Origin: Vampirovibrionales bacterium
GTDB taxonomy: Bacteria; Cyanobacteriota; Vampirovibrionia; Vampirovibrionales; JAGQHJ01
Length of the DNA stretch: 10,751 bases
Reading direction: 5' to 3'
NCBI GenBank assembly: GCA_025451145.1
Contig: JANWKX010000115.1
Span: 1 to 10,751 of the forward strand
Position 1 is the stretch's first letter. Each line of letters opens with the position of its first letter. Both the position numbers and the translations under genes were made by a program. This document shows, one piece after another, positions 1-6,604 of the stretch. The notes under the pieces are model-generated. The model saw only the letters and a program-made list of their open reading frames with translations. It was not told the origin of the DNA and searched no databases.

Positions 1-18
1 TCAGTCTGACCAAGAGTT

Positions 19-26
19 GCCGATAT
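19..26 (+). promoter_or_regulatory. possible FliA (sigma-28) -10 box upstream of fliD
   Basis: GCCGATAT lies 54 bases before the fliD start and matches seven of eight bases of the flagellar sigma-28 -10 consensus GCCGATAA. With the usual 11-base spacer the -35 box would fall at about positions 0-7, so it is cut by the window edge; the visible bases (TCAGTCT) agree only partly with the consensus TAAAGTTT. FliA-type control would suit a late flagellar gene, but half of the promoter cannot be seen. Confidence 0.3.
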
Positions 27-80
27 TATATAGCTGGCCTAGAAAAGAACGGAACGCTTTTCCAGATTGGTGATTGTGGA

Positions 81-1841
81 ATGGATTTATCGTTTTCAGG
101 GATAACCTCGAATTATCTCACCTCGCCATTGTTGGGCGTTAGTTCCCCTTGGCCTGCGGGAGCCTTTACGCTGTCACCAGAAAACCCCTACTTGTTAACC
201 CCAACTCAGACCCAGGCATCGACATTAACGTCTCAAATCGCCACCCTGCAAAATACCATCAGCCAATTAACGCAATCCTCGCTGACCCAAGGAAATAATA
301 ATGGGAGTAATATCTTTAACGCTCAAACGGCAAATTTATCCAATGATAGCTATTTGACGGCTTCTACCAGTAGCAGCGCCACGCCTGGAAACTATAATAT
401 TAATGTGCTTCAGCTTGCCACAGCCACCAGTGCCACTAGTTTATCCTCCATTGGGCAATGGATTCAAGGTGGCTCTTCCGTCAGCGCAATAGAGAGTGGC
501 ACTGTCACAACAGGCAACTTTACAGTCACCATTAATAACCAGGCGCAATCCATCGCGGTAAATGCAGGGGATACCGTACAAAATGTTTTAGATAGTGTAG
601 CCTCCGCCATTAACAGCGTTACAGGGCAAGCCGCTTCTGGTACTGTAAACGCTAATGGGCAGATACAGTTTTCCTTCGCCAACGGTACCAAAATTCAATT
701 TGGCGCTAACGGAGATACATCCAATTTTGACCAAATCACCAATTTAAACTCCGGGACGTCTTCTGCAACCCAATTTACAGCAAGCAGTGGTGCATCAACG
801 ATTAATCTTAACGGCGCCCTCATTGGTAATGGAGCAGGCTTACAAAATAACACCATCCAGGCCGGAACCTTTACCCTGGGAGGAGACTCATTTACCATTA
901 ACAGCAACACAACTTTGCAAGGACTGATGAACCAGATTAACGGTGATAGCCATGCGGGTGTCACGATGTCCTATGATGCTGCCACGAATAAGCTCAATGC
1001 TGTTTCCAATAACACCGGGCAAGAAGCCATTTTGTTTTCTGACAATGGAACAGGTTTTTTTCAATCAGTGGGGCTTGTGAACGGAACCGATACAAAAAGC
1101 TCACAAACTTTGGGACAAAATGCCGAGATTCAAATCAATGGCGGAAATACCCTCCAGAGTGCCTCAAATACGTTGACTCAATCGGCCACAGGACTGACTG
1201 GCGTCACGTTGAATTTATTGGCCCCAACACCTGGTTCAGTTCCGGTCAATTTAACGGTTGCATCGGATACATCCTCTTTAACCTCAACTGTGACTAATTT
1301 TGTGAATCAATACAATCAACTACAGCAATCCCTTCAGTCTGAAGCTGCGGTAAGTGGATTTTTGCAAGGCGGAGATGCGTTCAGGGTTCTGGGGAAAAAC
1401 CTGCAGGCAGAGATCAATGCTGGGCTTAATCCGCAATCTGGAGGCCTCAGCCTTTCGCAAATTGGGATTTCATCTTCAAATAGTCGCTCAGGAACTGGAT
1501 CTCTCACGCTTAATGCAAATCAGCTTGCATCAGCTATCCAAAATAATCCTACGGGTGTGGCATCGTTGCTGATTGGTGATGGAAAGACCAATTTTGGCGT
1601 TTTGGGAAAGATGGATATCACTTTATCCAATGTCATGAGCCCAACCCAAGGGCTGTTTGCCAATATCCCGATTCCGAACACTTCCCAAAGCACGTCAACG
1701 ACCGATCCGACCAATGACCAACTCACTTTTCAGGAAAATCAAAGCCGCAATCAATATAGTGTTATCAACAATTTGTTCAATCAATACCTCCAGCAGCAAA
1801 GCAGTTTATCAACGCTGTTAGGCCCCCACTCTTCTAAATAA
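81..1841 (+). CDS. fliD: flagellar hook-associated protein 2 (filament cap protein)
   Basis: Probable FliD, the cap protein exported through the flagellar type III apparatus that folds and inserts flagellin subunits at the filament tip. Residues 43-70 form a polar heptad-like helix, as in the D0 region. Residues 78-120 match the FliD N-terminal domain (IFNAQTANLSNDSYLTAS, then PGNYNINVLQLA). Two flagellin-IN-like repeats follow at about 141-228 and 258-335, the second with AGVTMSYDAATNKL. Residues 345-500 match the FliD C-terminal domain (NAEIQINGG, SNTLTQSATGLTGVTLNL, then FVNQYNQL). A glutamine/asparagine-rich helix (550-580) ends the protein. At 586 aa it is longer than many FliD proteins, has no cysteine, and is very rich in Ser, Thr, Asn and Gln, as usual for filament parts. 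ATG 81 is chosen because MDLSFSGITS fits a FliD start; the only ribosome-binding candidate is a weak GGTGA at 69-73. The frame stays open to the left edge, so a longer N-terminus cannot be strictly excluded. No other flagellar gene is visible. Confidence 0.88.
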   Translation: MDLSFSGITSNYLTSPLLGVSSPWPAGAFTLSPENPYLLTPTQTQASTLTSQIATLQNTISQLTQSSLTQGNNNGSNIFNAQTANLSNDSYLTASTSSSATPGNYNINVLQLATATSATSLSSIGQWIQGGSSVSAIESGTVTTGNFTVTINNQAQSIAVNAGDTVQNVLDSVASAINSVTGQAASGTVNANGQIQFSFANGTKIQFGANGDTSNFDQITNLNSGTSSATQFTASSGASTINLNGALIGNGAGLQNNTIQAGTFTLGGDSFTINSNTTLQGLMNQINGDSHAGVTMSYDAATNKLNAVSNNTGQEAILFSDNGTGFFQSVGLVNGTDTKSSQTLGQNAEIQINGGNTLQSASNTLTQSATGLTGVTLNLLAPTPGSVPVNLTVASDTSSLTSTVTNFVNQYNQLQQSLQSEAAVSGFLQGGDAFRVLGKNLQAEINAGLNPQSGGLSLSQIGISSSNSRSGTGSLTLNANQLASAIQNNPTGVASLLIGDGKTNFGVLGKMDITLSNVMSPTQGLFANIPIPNTSQSTSTTDPTNDQLTFQENQSRNQYSVINNLFNQYLQQQSSLSTLLGPHSSK

Positions 1842-1853
1842 AATAAAAAAAGA

Positions 1854-1884
1854 CCGCATGACACCTAATGGTTCGCTCATGCGG
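1854..1884 (-). terminator. intrinsic terminator of the small secreted-protein gene
   Basis: CCGCATGA (1854-1861) pairs perfectly with TCATGCGG (1877-1884), and the loop contains a further short pairing ACC/GGT. On the - strand the hairpin is followed by TCTTTTTTTATTTT, so it is a good Rho-independent terminator for the gene ending at 1911. On the + strand no T-run follows, so it would stop fliD transcription less well. Confidence 0.75.
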
Positions 1885-1910
1885 CATCTATATGATATGA
1901 CCGGGAGTAA

Positions 1911-2186
1911 TTAAGGTTTAGTATTTTCTTCAGCAGATTTTGTAGCGGGTGATTCCATGGATCCAGGCTCTTTTTTCTCCGCCTGTGTCGCAGCAAGCCC
2001 TTTGCTATCTTTTACCGGAGATGCGAGGGTCTCTGATTTCATCATGCGACGCTCAGCCTGCTGTTTAGGTTGATTTGGTTTGTAATCCTTGCTCAAGGGA
2101 TTGTCTGCCGCCATGGCTGGGATAATAAAAGCGCTGGCTGAAACAATTAGGCCCGCAAGTATACTTAAGACAATTAAATTTTTCAT
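1911..2186 (-). CDS. small secreted protein, lysine/glutamate-rich, unknown function
   Basis: A 91-residue protein with a clear Sec signal peptide: MKN, a hydrophobic core over residues 4-22 (LIVLSILAGLIVSASAF), then the signal peptidase I site AMA before AD, predicting cleavage after residue 26. The mature part is only about 65 residues, rich in Lys, Glu, Ser, Pro and Gln, without cysteine, aromatic-poor (one Tyr) and probably disordered. There is no lipobox. On the - strand TGAGGT precedes the ATG by about six bases, a good ribosome binding site that supports this start. The gene is convergent with fliD and has its own terminator just downstream. I do not recognise a family. It could be a periplasmic or secreted peptide, but the sequence shows no enzyme motif. 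Its expression may be shared with or opposed to that of the 560-aa gene, because the paired inverted repeats lie in the gap between their starts. Confidence 0.75.
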   Translation of the reverse strand: MKNLIVLSILAGLIVSASAFIIPAMAADNPLSKDYKPNQPKQQAERRMMKSETLASPVKDSKGLAATQAEKKEPGSMESPATKSAEENTKP

Positions 2187-2322
2187 CGATTTACCTCATC
2201 AATACTGCTTCATTGCTTCCTGTATTATTTTTTAATATCGTCTTTGACAGTTCAGATGTGCGATTCACCCGTCCTGTTTAGATTGAACTACAAGATATTA
2301 AAATCGACTTTATTTTTCTATT

Positions 2323-2334
2323 AGACCCAGGTCT
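2323..2334. promoter_or_regulatory. inverted repeat 1, possible operator
   Basis: AGACC-CA-GGTCT is a palindrome with 5-bp arms and a 2-base centre. A second copy with the same arms lies 34 bases downstream (centre to centre), about three helical turns, so both could be bound on the same DNA face by one dimeric regulator. The regulator is unknown. Confidence 0.45.
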
Positions 2335-2355
2335 TAATGTGAAACCCATTCCTCC

Positions 2356-2369
2356 TAGACCAAGGTCTA
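2356..2369. promoter_or_regulatory. inverted repeat 2, possible operator
   Basis: TAGACC-AA-GGTCTA is a palindrome with 6-bp arms and a 2-base centre. It shares the AGACC/GGTCT arms with the upstream copy at 2323-2334. It ends nine bases before TTGATG, a possible -35 element of the 560-aa gene, which would suit an activator site, but this placement is an inference. Confidence 0.45.
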
Positions 2370-2557
2370 TCACCCTTTTGATGAGGATGTCTCCCAACTA
2401 GATACGATCCAATCTATTCATTCAAAACATCATTACTATCCATGGTGAGCTTGAGCAAAAAGAAGTTAAAATTCCTTAACAAAATAAAACAGTTTTTCGA
2501 AAAAATGTTTTTATACAGCTATATGGGAATAGGCCATTTACTGCTTGGGGAGGCGGC

Positions 2558-4240
2558 GTGGTTAGCATTCAATCGTATCGTGGAACGATACCCAATAATA
2601 CGTCGAATATTCCGTATGGTGTAGGCGTTGGGCAGTCTGCTCAATCTCCGCTTACAGCCAATGCGTCCACACTGCTGGGAAACAACTTAAGCCCAGCAGA
2701 ACTTCAAGCGTTACAGCAACTTCAAGGCCAAAGTGACCAATTTACCGCAGGAGATGCCTGTAAAAGCTTCCTGAAAGGCGCTATTTCCCCATTAACCGGA
2801 ATGTTTCATGATATCAAAAGTGTTTGTTTCGGAGCACTGACGATCCTTGGGTCTGGTGCCCTGATTATTGCAACTGATGGCGCTGCTGCGCCTTTACTCG
2901 TTTCTGCGGGTGTTACGATGGGCGGATATCAATTTGGCAAAGGGGCTGTTGAACTATTTGGGGCAAAAACAAGCCAGGAAAAGGCAGAAGCATGGTCTAA
3001 TATCGGGGCCGGTTCATCCATATTGACAATGTCCGTAGCCGGCGCCAAATCAGCCATTGATCATACGCCTGATTATGCCTTATCCGGAAAGATCACGGAT
3101 ACCAGTTCCGGTAATCCTTTCAAGGCGACTTGGGATTGCCTAAGAAGCACAAAGCAATCCGCCAAAGCCAGTTACGACACAATTGTAGATAAAGTAAGTC
3201 ACGGTAGTGTACAGAAAGAGACTGCGCTGGGACATCAAATTAACGATAGAATGATGGCCGCTGGCGATATTGAGATCAAAGGGCAAGGGAAGTTTACAAC
3301 GCCAGAAGAGGCAGTCCAGTATGCTTATGAGCATGGCAAGCTCGTTCGTAAAGGAAACGCTCATTTAGTCCAGGTGGATGATACCGGTATTTACCTTAAA
3401 TTTAACAAGCCTGAAGACTTTACGCCAGGACAAGCACCTAAAGAAATGAATATCTCCTATTCTCAAGATCCTGCTCTGGATAGTAGTAGGCCCTATGCAA
3501 CTGTGATGGATGGCACAACGCCAAAAGCTCAATTAATTTACCGCGCATCTAGAGGGGGACTTGAGGATCCTAACTTGATTCAATTGGGGAATAAGTTTAA
3601 AAGAGGCTTGATACAAGCTCACGATGATCCAGCAGCTTTAATCAGTCAACTTGAGGCGTATAAAGGCAAGCCTGGCATTAGTGATGCTGAAATAGATAGC
3701 CAAATTGGGAAAATTCAGGCTGAGTTAGAAGCTGCTGGTCAAAATGCCGATCAACCAATAGGCTTTAATATTCGTCACAGCAAAGACACACCAACGCAAC
3801 CATGGATTGAAACAACCAAGATTCACCCGGATGTGTTTAAGGGATACGTTCAGCTACTCAAACTGAAACTGCAGGATTCGACATTAAGTACTGCTGAGCA
3901 GAATGATGTTATAGAAGAGCTTCAAGGACTTCGCTCCTATCAAGCCAGCGCCATGGCAAAAATTGTTCACTTATCCAATTCAACGGTTAAGGATTATTGG
4001 GGTGCCTTGCCAAAGGATCTTGATGAGCAGAATTCGCTTTTAGAACTTTTGGGCAATCCGTTACTGAGTAGTCGTAAGTCTTTGGCGGATATGGATCCGC
4101 AATTGGCTGAGCAGCTGCTAGAGGCAAAAAAGAAGGTTCTTTTAAATCTACAAGATGCCACTGGCATTGGTATAACAAACGGTGCTCCAAAGCTCGTAAA
4201 TAAGTTGGAAATTGCAGAGGCTAATATTTTCGTAGGCTAG
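2558..4240 (+). CDS. 560-aa protein of unknown function with conserved hydrophobic glycine-rich block
   Basis: I do not recognise this protein. Translation most likely starts at GTG 2558, because GGGGAGG (2547-2553) lies four bases upstream and no in-frame ATG occurs between the preceding stop and this codon. There is no signal peptide. Residues 1-65 are polar (Asn, Ser, Gln, Pro). Residues 66-165 form a block starting DACKSFLKGAISPL, then a hydrophobic glycine/alanine-rich stretch (87-127) that could hold one or two membrane helices, then FGKGA and KAEAWSNIGAGSSIL. The same arrangement occurs in the 284-aa protein at 5216-6070, so the two are probably paralogues. The rest (about 170-560) is soluble-looking and mixed helix/strand, with helices rich in Leu, Gln, Glu and Lys at 375-395 and 425-475. 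Its stop codon overlaps the stop of the opposing 239-aa gene. The hydrophobic block could mean membrane insertion or association, but no enzymatic motif is visible. Confidence 0.82.
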   Translation: MVSIQSYRGTIPNNTSNIPYGVGVGQSAQSPLTANASTLLGNNLSPAELQALQQLQGQSDQFTAGDACKSFLKGAISPLTGMFHDIKSVCFGALTILGSGALIIATDGAAAPLLVSAGVTMGGYQFGKGAVELFGAKTSQEKAEAWSNIGAGSSILTMSVAGAKSAIDHTPDYALSGKITDTSSGNPFKATWDCLRSTKQSAKASYDTIVDKVSHGSVQKETALGHQINDRMMAAGDIEIKGQGKFTTPEEAVQYAYEHGKLVRKGNAHLVQVDDTGIYLKFNKPEDFTPGQAPKEMNISYSQDPALDSSRPYATVMDGTTPKAQLIYRASRGGLEDPNLIQLGNKFKRGLIQAHDDPAALISQLEAYKGKPGISDAEIDSQIGKIQAELEAAGQNADQPIGFNIRHSKDTPTQPWIETTKIHPDVFKGYVQLLKLKLQDSTLSTAEQNDVIEELQGLRSYQASAMAKIVHLSNSTVKDYWGALPKDLDEQNSLLELLGNPLLSSRKSLADMDPQLAEQLLEAKKKVLLNLQDATGIGITNGAPKLVNKLEIAEANIFVG

Positions 4241-4956
4241 CGGGAAAACCAATGGTGTCGCAGTTCACCAGCCCACTGGCGTAGATGGACAATAGACGCT
4301 TTGGTATCCCAGTGCCACTGGGTATAATTGCTGTTCAACTGATTTAAAGGAATCTCCAAAGTTGCATTTGGAGATATCGCATGACCCGCCAAATCGGATA
4401 AGGGAACCGCCTGGGGCGGAAGAGCGTCGAGATGCGCAAGGTCGTCATCTTCGGAGGCCGAAAGAACATTTCGGATGACAAGGGTATCTTTATTTCTAAG
4501 TGAATACTGGCAAGTAACGGGGCCTTCGCCTAACTCGGGTTTAACCGTTTTTCCTGAGACAGGTTTTCCTTGACGCATGGGAGATATATTTAAAAAACTC
4601 ATTGCAGGTCTTTCCAGCGAGACTTCGTCTTGCTCATTTCGATGAAATCGGCAGACCAATATCTTCCCTAAATCCTGGCTTAGTGCTTTTGCGGATTGAT
4701 GGTGCAACCTGAGCGGTTTTTTAGCAACCAACCATTGCCCATTGGGAAAATCGTAATACAGATAAAGATACGCATTGGCTGGAATTTGATTGAGCCAATG
4801 AACCATCGCTTCAGGAGATTCAATCTGTTTCCAAGGTGATTTTACAGCAGGTATGGGCGTTTTTGTGGTTGTGGTTGCTCCAGCCTCATGAGGCGCTAAC
4901 GCCTCGGCAAGTCTTGAAACAACCCTTTCTCTTAGAGCGTTTAACCGTGGAAACAT
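4237..4956 (-). CDS. 239-aa protein of unknown function
   Basis: An unrecognised, soluble-looking protein with no signal peptide or membrane segment. Residues 1-22 form a basic amphipathic helix, 25-40 a Thr/Pro/Ala-rich linker, and the body contains aromatic runs such as AYLYLYYDF (62-70) and WHWDTKASIVHLRQW (214-228). A short acidic segment lies at 168-173. Two cysteines (C102, C149) are not in a metal-binding pattern. ATG 4956 is preceded on the - strand by AGGGGA with a longish 11-base spacer; an intervening ATG is out of frame. The gene is convergent with the 560-aa gene, sharing the stop tetramer CTAG, and divergent from the 284-aa gene with a 259-base AT-rich gap. Lying between two paralogous genes suggests a functional link, but this is only inference from position. 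Codon use looks like that of its neighbours. Confidence 0.72.
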   Translation of the reverse strand: MFPRLNALRERVVSRLAEALAPHEAGATTTTKTPIPAVKSPWKQIESPEAMVHWLNQIPANAYLYLYYDFPNGQWLVAKKPLRLHHQSAKALSQDLGKILVCRFHRNEQDEVSLERPAMSFLNISPMRQGKPVSGKTVKPELGEGPVTCQYSLRNKDTLVIRNVLSASEDDDLAHLDALPPQAVPLSDLAGHAISPNATLEIPLNQLNSNYTQWHWDTKASIVHLRQWAGELRHHWFSR

Positions 4957-5215
4957 CTGAATCCATTTCCCCTATCAAGGTAAATGCTCTTAATATGAAA
5001 ACGCCATGGGGCTAAAAATTGCCATCGAGATTCAAAAGCTTGCTTCCTGAGTCCTTAAGAAATGTAAAAGATATTGCATATATTTAAACAATCTATCAAA
5101 AATAATAAAGATTGCTTTTTTATACATGTAGAATATCGTTTCTGGAGCGCAAGGTCTGCCAACAGATCTTCTAAGGCAGTTGGGCGTGACAGGGTGGGAC
5201 ATAAGGGGGAATACT
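4957..5215. other. AT-rich divergent intergenic region
   Basis: This 259-base gap separates the starts of the 239-aa gene (-) and the 284-aa gene (+). Positions 5050-5140 are strongly AT-rich, as expected for promoters, and include the 8-bp palindrome TACATGTA (5123-5130). TTGCAT (5074-5079) and TTGCTT (5112-5117) look like -35 elements, but no -10 box sits at a proper distance, so no promoter is called. Confidence 0.45.
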
Positions 5216-6070
5216 ATGGGGCAGTATCCAAATAATCCTGGCATGGGGCCAAATCCACAAACAGCCATGTTGCTTATGATGGCAAACGTTCATGCGGCTC
5301 AGCGTAATCTTGCTTTTGAGCGCTTAAGACGGGTGGATGCCGAAAGCCGGCTTTATCGAATCATGGCGGCCCAACAAGCTGGTCGCGGAGATACTTGGAA
5401 TGGCCGTACCATCTCCAAACACAAGCATTTCTCCATTTTCAGAGCCGGTAAAAAATTCCTAAAAGGCGCTCTCATTGATCCCATTAAATCACTCTTTACA
5501 ATGAAAGGTTTACTCATTACTGGGCTGGGTATCGCTGCCACCTGTGCTTTTGGTCCACCCGCCGCATTTGCATTATTAGGATTGGGCCTGGTTACCGGTG
5601 GCCTATCCGTAGTAAAAGGCACGGCAAATGCGATTTCTCGCTATAAGCGCGGCGATATTGATGGGGCAGAACGATCTTTTGAAAAGATGGGTTTAGGCAC
5701 ATCCTCAATTCTTGTTTCGCTGCTTGGAATCAAAGGGTTCAAGCCAGAAGAGGGTAGTCTCGGAGGATTCAAGAATTTAGGCGAAGCAGCTAGGAACCTT
5801 AAGACAAGACCAATACCCATTACAAAAATGCTGAGGAGCACAGTGACTAAACCATTAGACTTACTGGGAGCTGTCGGGAAGCGTTGTAACGAAATACTTC
5901 CGAACCCAGTGGCAAGATTTTTAAGTGGGCTGGGGGATGATCCCACGAAACTAACGGCAGTAGCTGAGCAAAACGTTATTGATTCAAGTTTGACTGGACA
6001 GTTTGGCATAAAATCCGGAACCTATGATCCTGAAAAAAGATACCGGAAGCATCATCACATTCAAGGGTAA
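5216..6070 (+). CDS. 284-aa protein of unknown function, paralogue of the 560-aa protein
   Basis: I do not recognise a named family. ATG 5216 is chosen because AAGGGGGA (5203-5210) sits five bases upstream; a TTG 36 bases earlier is in frame but has no ribosome binding site. Residues 1-30 are Met, Pro, Asn and Gln-rich; 31-55 form a charged helix (FERLRRVDAESRLYRI). Residues 77-174 hold the block shared with the 560-aa protein: AGKKFLKGALIDPIKSLF, a hydrophobic glycine-rich stretch (98-133, with GPPAAFALLGLGLVTGGL), VVKGTA, then GDIDGAERSFEKMGLGTSSIL and SLLGIKG. The hydrophobic stretch could span a membrane once or twice. The C-terminal third (190-284) is basic and polar and ends in a His-rich tail (KHHHIQG). 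There is no signal peptide or catalytic motif. The similarity covers spacing as well as residues, so descent from a common ancestor is likely; the 560-aa protein carries a much longer C-terminal region. Confidence 0.8.
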   Translation: MGQYPNNPGMGPNPQTAMLLMMANVHAAQRNLAFERLRRVDAESRLYRIMAAQQAGRGDTWNGRTISKHKHFSIFRAGKKFLKGALIDPIKSLFTMKGLLITGLGIAATCAFGPPAAFALLGLGLVTGGLSVVKGTANAISRYKRGDIDGAERSFEKMGLGTSSILVSLLGIKGFKPEEGSLGGFKNLGEAARNLKTRPIPITKMLRSTVTKPLDLLGAVGKRCNEILPNPVARFLSGLGDDPTKLTAVAEQNVIDSSLTGQFGIKSGTYDPEKRYRKHHHIQG

Positions 6071-6076
6071 TGGCAT

Positions 6077-6096
6077 CCTAAAGCAGGTATTTTAGG
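6077..6096. other. small hairpin after the 284-aa gene
   Basis: CCTAAA (6077-6082) pairs with TTTAGG (6091-6096) around an 8-base loop, six bases after the stop codon. No T-run follows, so it is not a standard intrinsic terminator; it could stabilise the transcript end or be chance. Confidence 0.3.
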
Positions 6097-6249
6097 GACT
6101 ATAAGCTCTATTTACTCAGATTATGAACTTTTGTTGTACATCTTTGGTTACGAATATTGCGAACGTCTTGATTTTCGGCTAACCTGACGGCATTCCAAAT
6201 TCAATAAAGTTTGAATAAAAATAAAATAACCTTACGGATAGTCGCAAAA

Positions 6250-6561
6250 ATGGTTACCTCGATTGAAAGGCTCCCGCTCTGTATTCAGCCCAAATATTGC
6301 TGCTTTTTTGAGTATGCTGAACAAATGCTGCGTTCGCTGTTTATCGGCAGAGAACACCGACAGGATTGCGAAGATTTACAGCATCAAGTATTGGTAGAAC
6401 AGAGCAACGGACCAACGGATATTCCGGTTTCGGTCTTGGATGAGGCTTTTGCCTTAAAGGCATGCCAGCAACGAGTTCGCCTTGGCCAGTTACTACAGCC
6501 TGACCTGGTGGAAGCCGTTAATCGGATTTCTCAACCGATTAAAAGAGCAACCACCGACTAA
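6250..6561 (+). CDS. doubtful small ORF, hypothetical protein (103 aa)
   Basis: An ORF from ATG 6250 encodes 103 residues; an in-frame TTG at 6211 would add 13. The composition is plausible for a protein (helical segments such as LVEAVNRISQPIKRA, mixed charges, five cysteines), and the codons look similar to those of neighbouring genes. However, no clear ribosome binding site is present (only GGAT about ten bases upstream) and I recognise no family. The stop codon lies in the loop of the bidirectional terminator at 6541-6578, which suits a gene convergent with clpX but may serve clpX alone. It could be a real small gene, a decayed remnant, or non-coding. Confidence 0.4.
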   Translation: MVTSIERLPLCIQPKYCCFFEYAEQMLRSLFIGREHRQDCEDLQHQVLVEQSNGPTDIPVSVLDEAFALKACQQRVRLGQLLQPDLVEAVNRISQPIKRATTD

Positions 6562-6578
6562 TCAGCGATTGCTCTTTT
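6541..6578. terminator. bidirectional intrinsic terminator between the small ORF and clpX
   Basis: AAAAGAGCAA (6541-6550) pairs perfectly over 10 bp with TTGCTCTTTT (6569-6578) around an 18-base loop. The A-run on the left and T-run on the right give a U-tract in both directions. It ends transcripts of the tig-clpP-clpX cluster, whose last stop is at 6605, and any transcript arriving from the + strand side. Confidence 0.85.
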
Positions 6579-6604
6579 TCGGATTCTTGATGATGTCGCT
6601 ATAG

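Larger units (their letters stand above)
2187..2557. other. 371-base divergent intergenic region
   Basis: This gap separates the starts of the - strand secreted-protein gene and the + strand 560-aa gene. It is AT-rich up to about 2320 and contains two similar inverted repeats (listed separately). I found no convincing paired -35/-10 promoter; TTGACA at 2244-2249 has no -10 box at the right distance, and TTGATG (2378-2383) with TACGAT (2403-2408) has an over-long 19-base spacer. The end of the gap (2547-2553, GGGGAGG) is the ribosome binding site of the next gene. Confidence 0.6.

Noticed and set aside
1..73. Frame 2 open from the left edge to TGA at 71-73, possibly the end of an upstream gene
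   Set aside because: Only 23 codons are visible, too few to recognise; the other frame is open as well, so no gene end is called.
464..964. Long antisense frames inside fliD, and similar antisense frames inside clpX, clpP and tig
   Set aside because: They are shadows of strongly supported genes, without ribosome binding sites or recognisable domains.
2244..2249. TTGACA resembling a -35 box
   Set aside because: No -10-like hexamer lies 16-18 bases downstream (the place holds ACCCGT).
2442..2624. 60-codon + strand frame overlapping the start of the 560-aa gene
   Set aside because: No ribosome binding site before ATG 2442, and its last 67 bases overlap the better supported gene, whose ribosome binding site it contains. 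A leader peptide cannot be excluded but is unsupported.
6205..6212. TAAAGTTT, a perfect FliA -35 box
   Set aside because: No GCCGATAA-like -10 box occurs 11 bases downstream (the place holds AAATAACC), so it is probably chance in AT-rich DNA.
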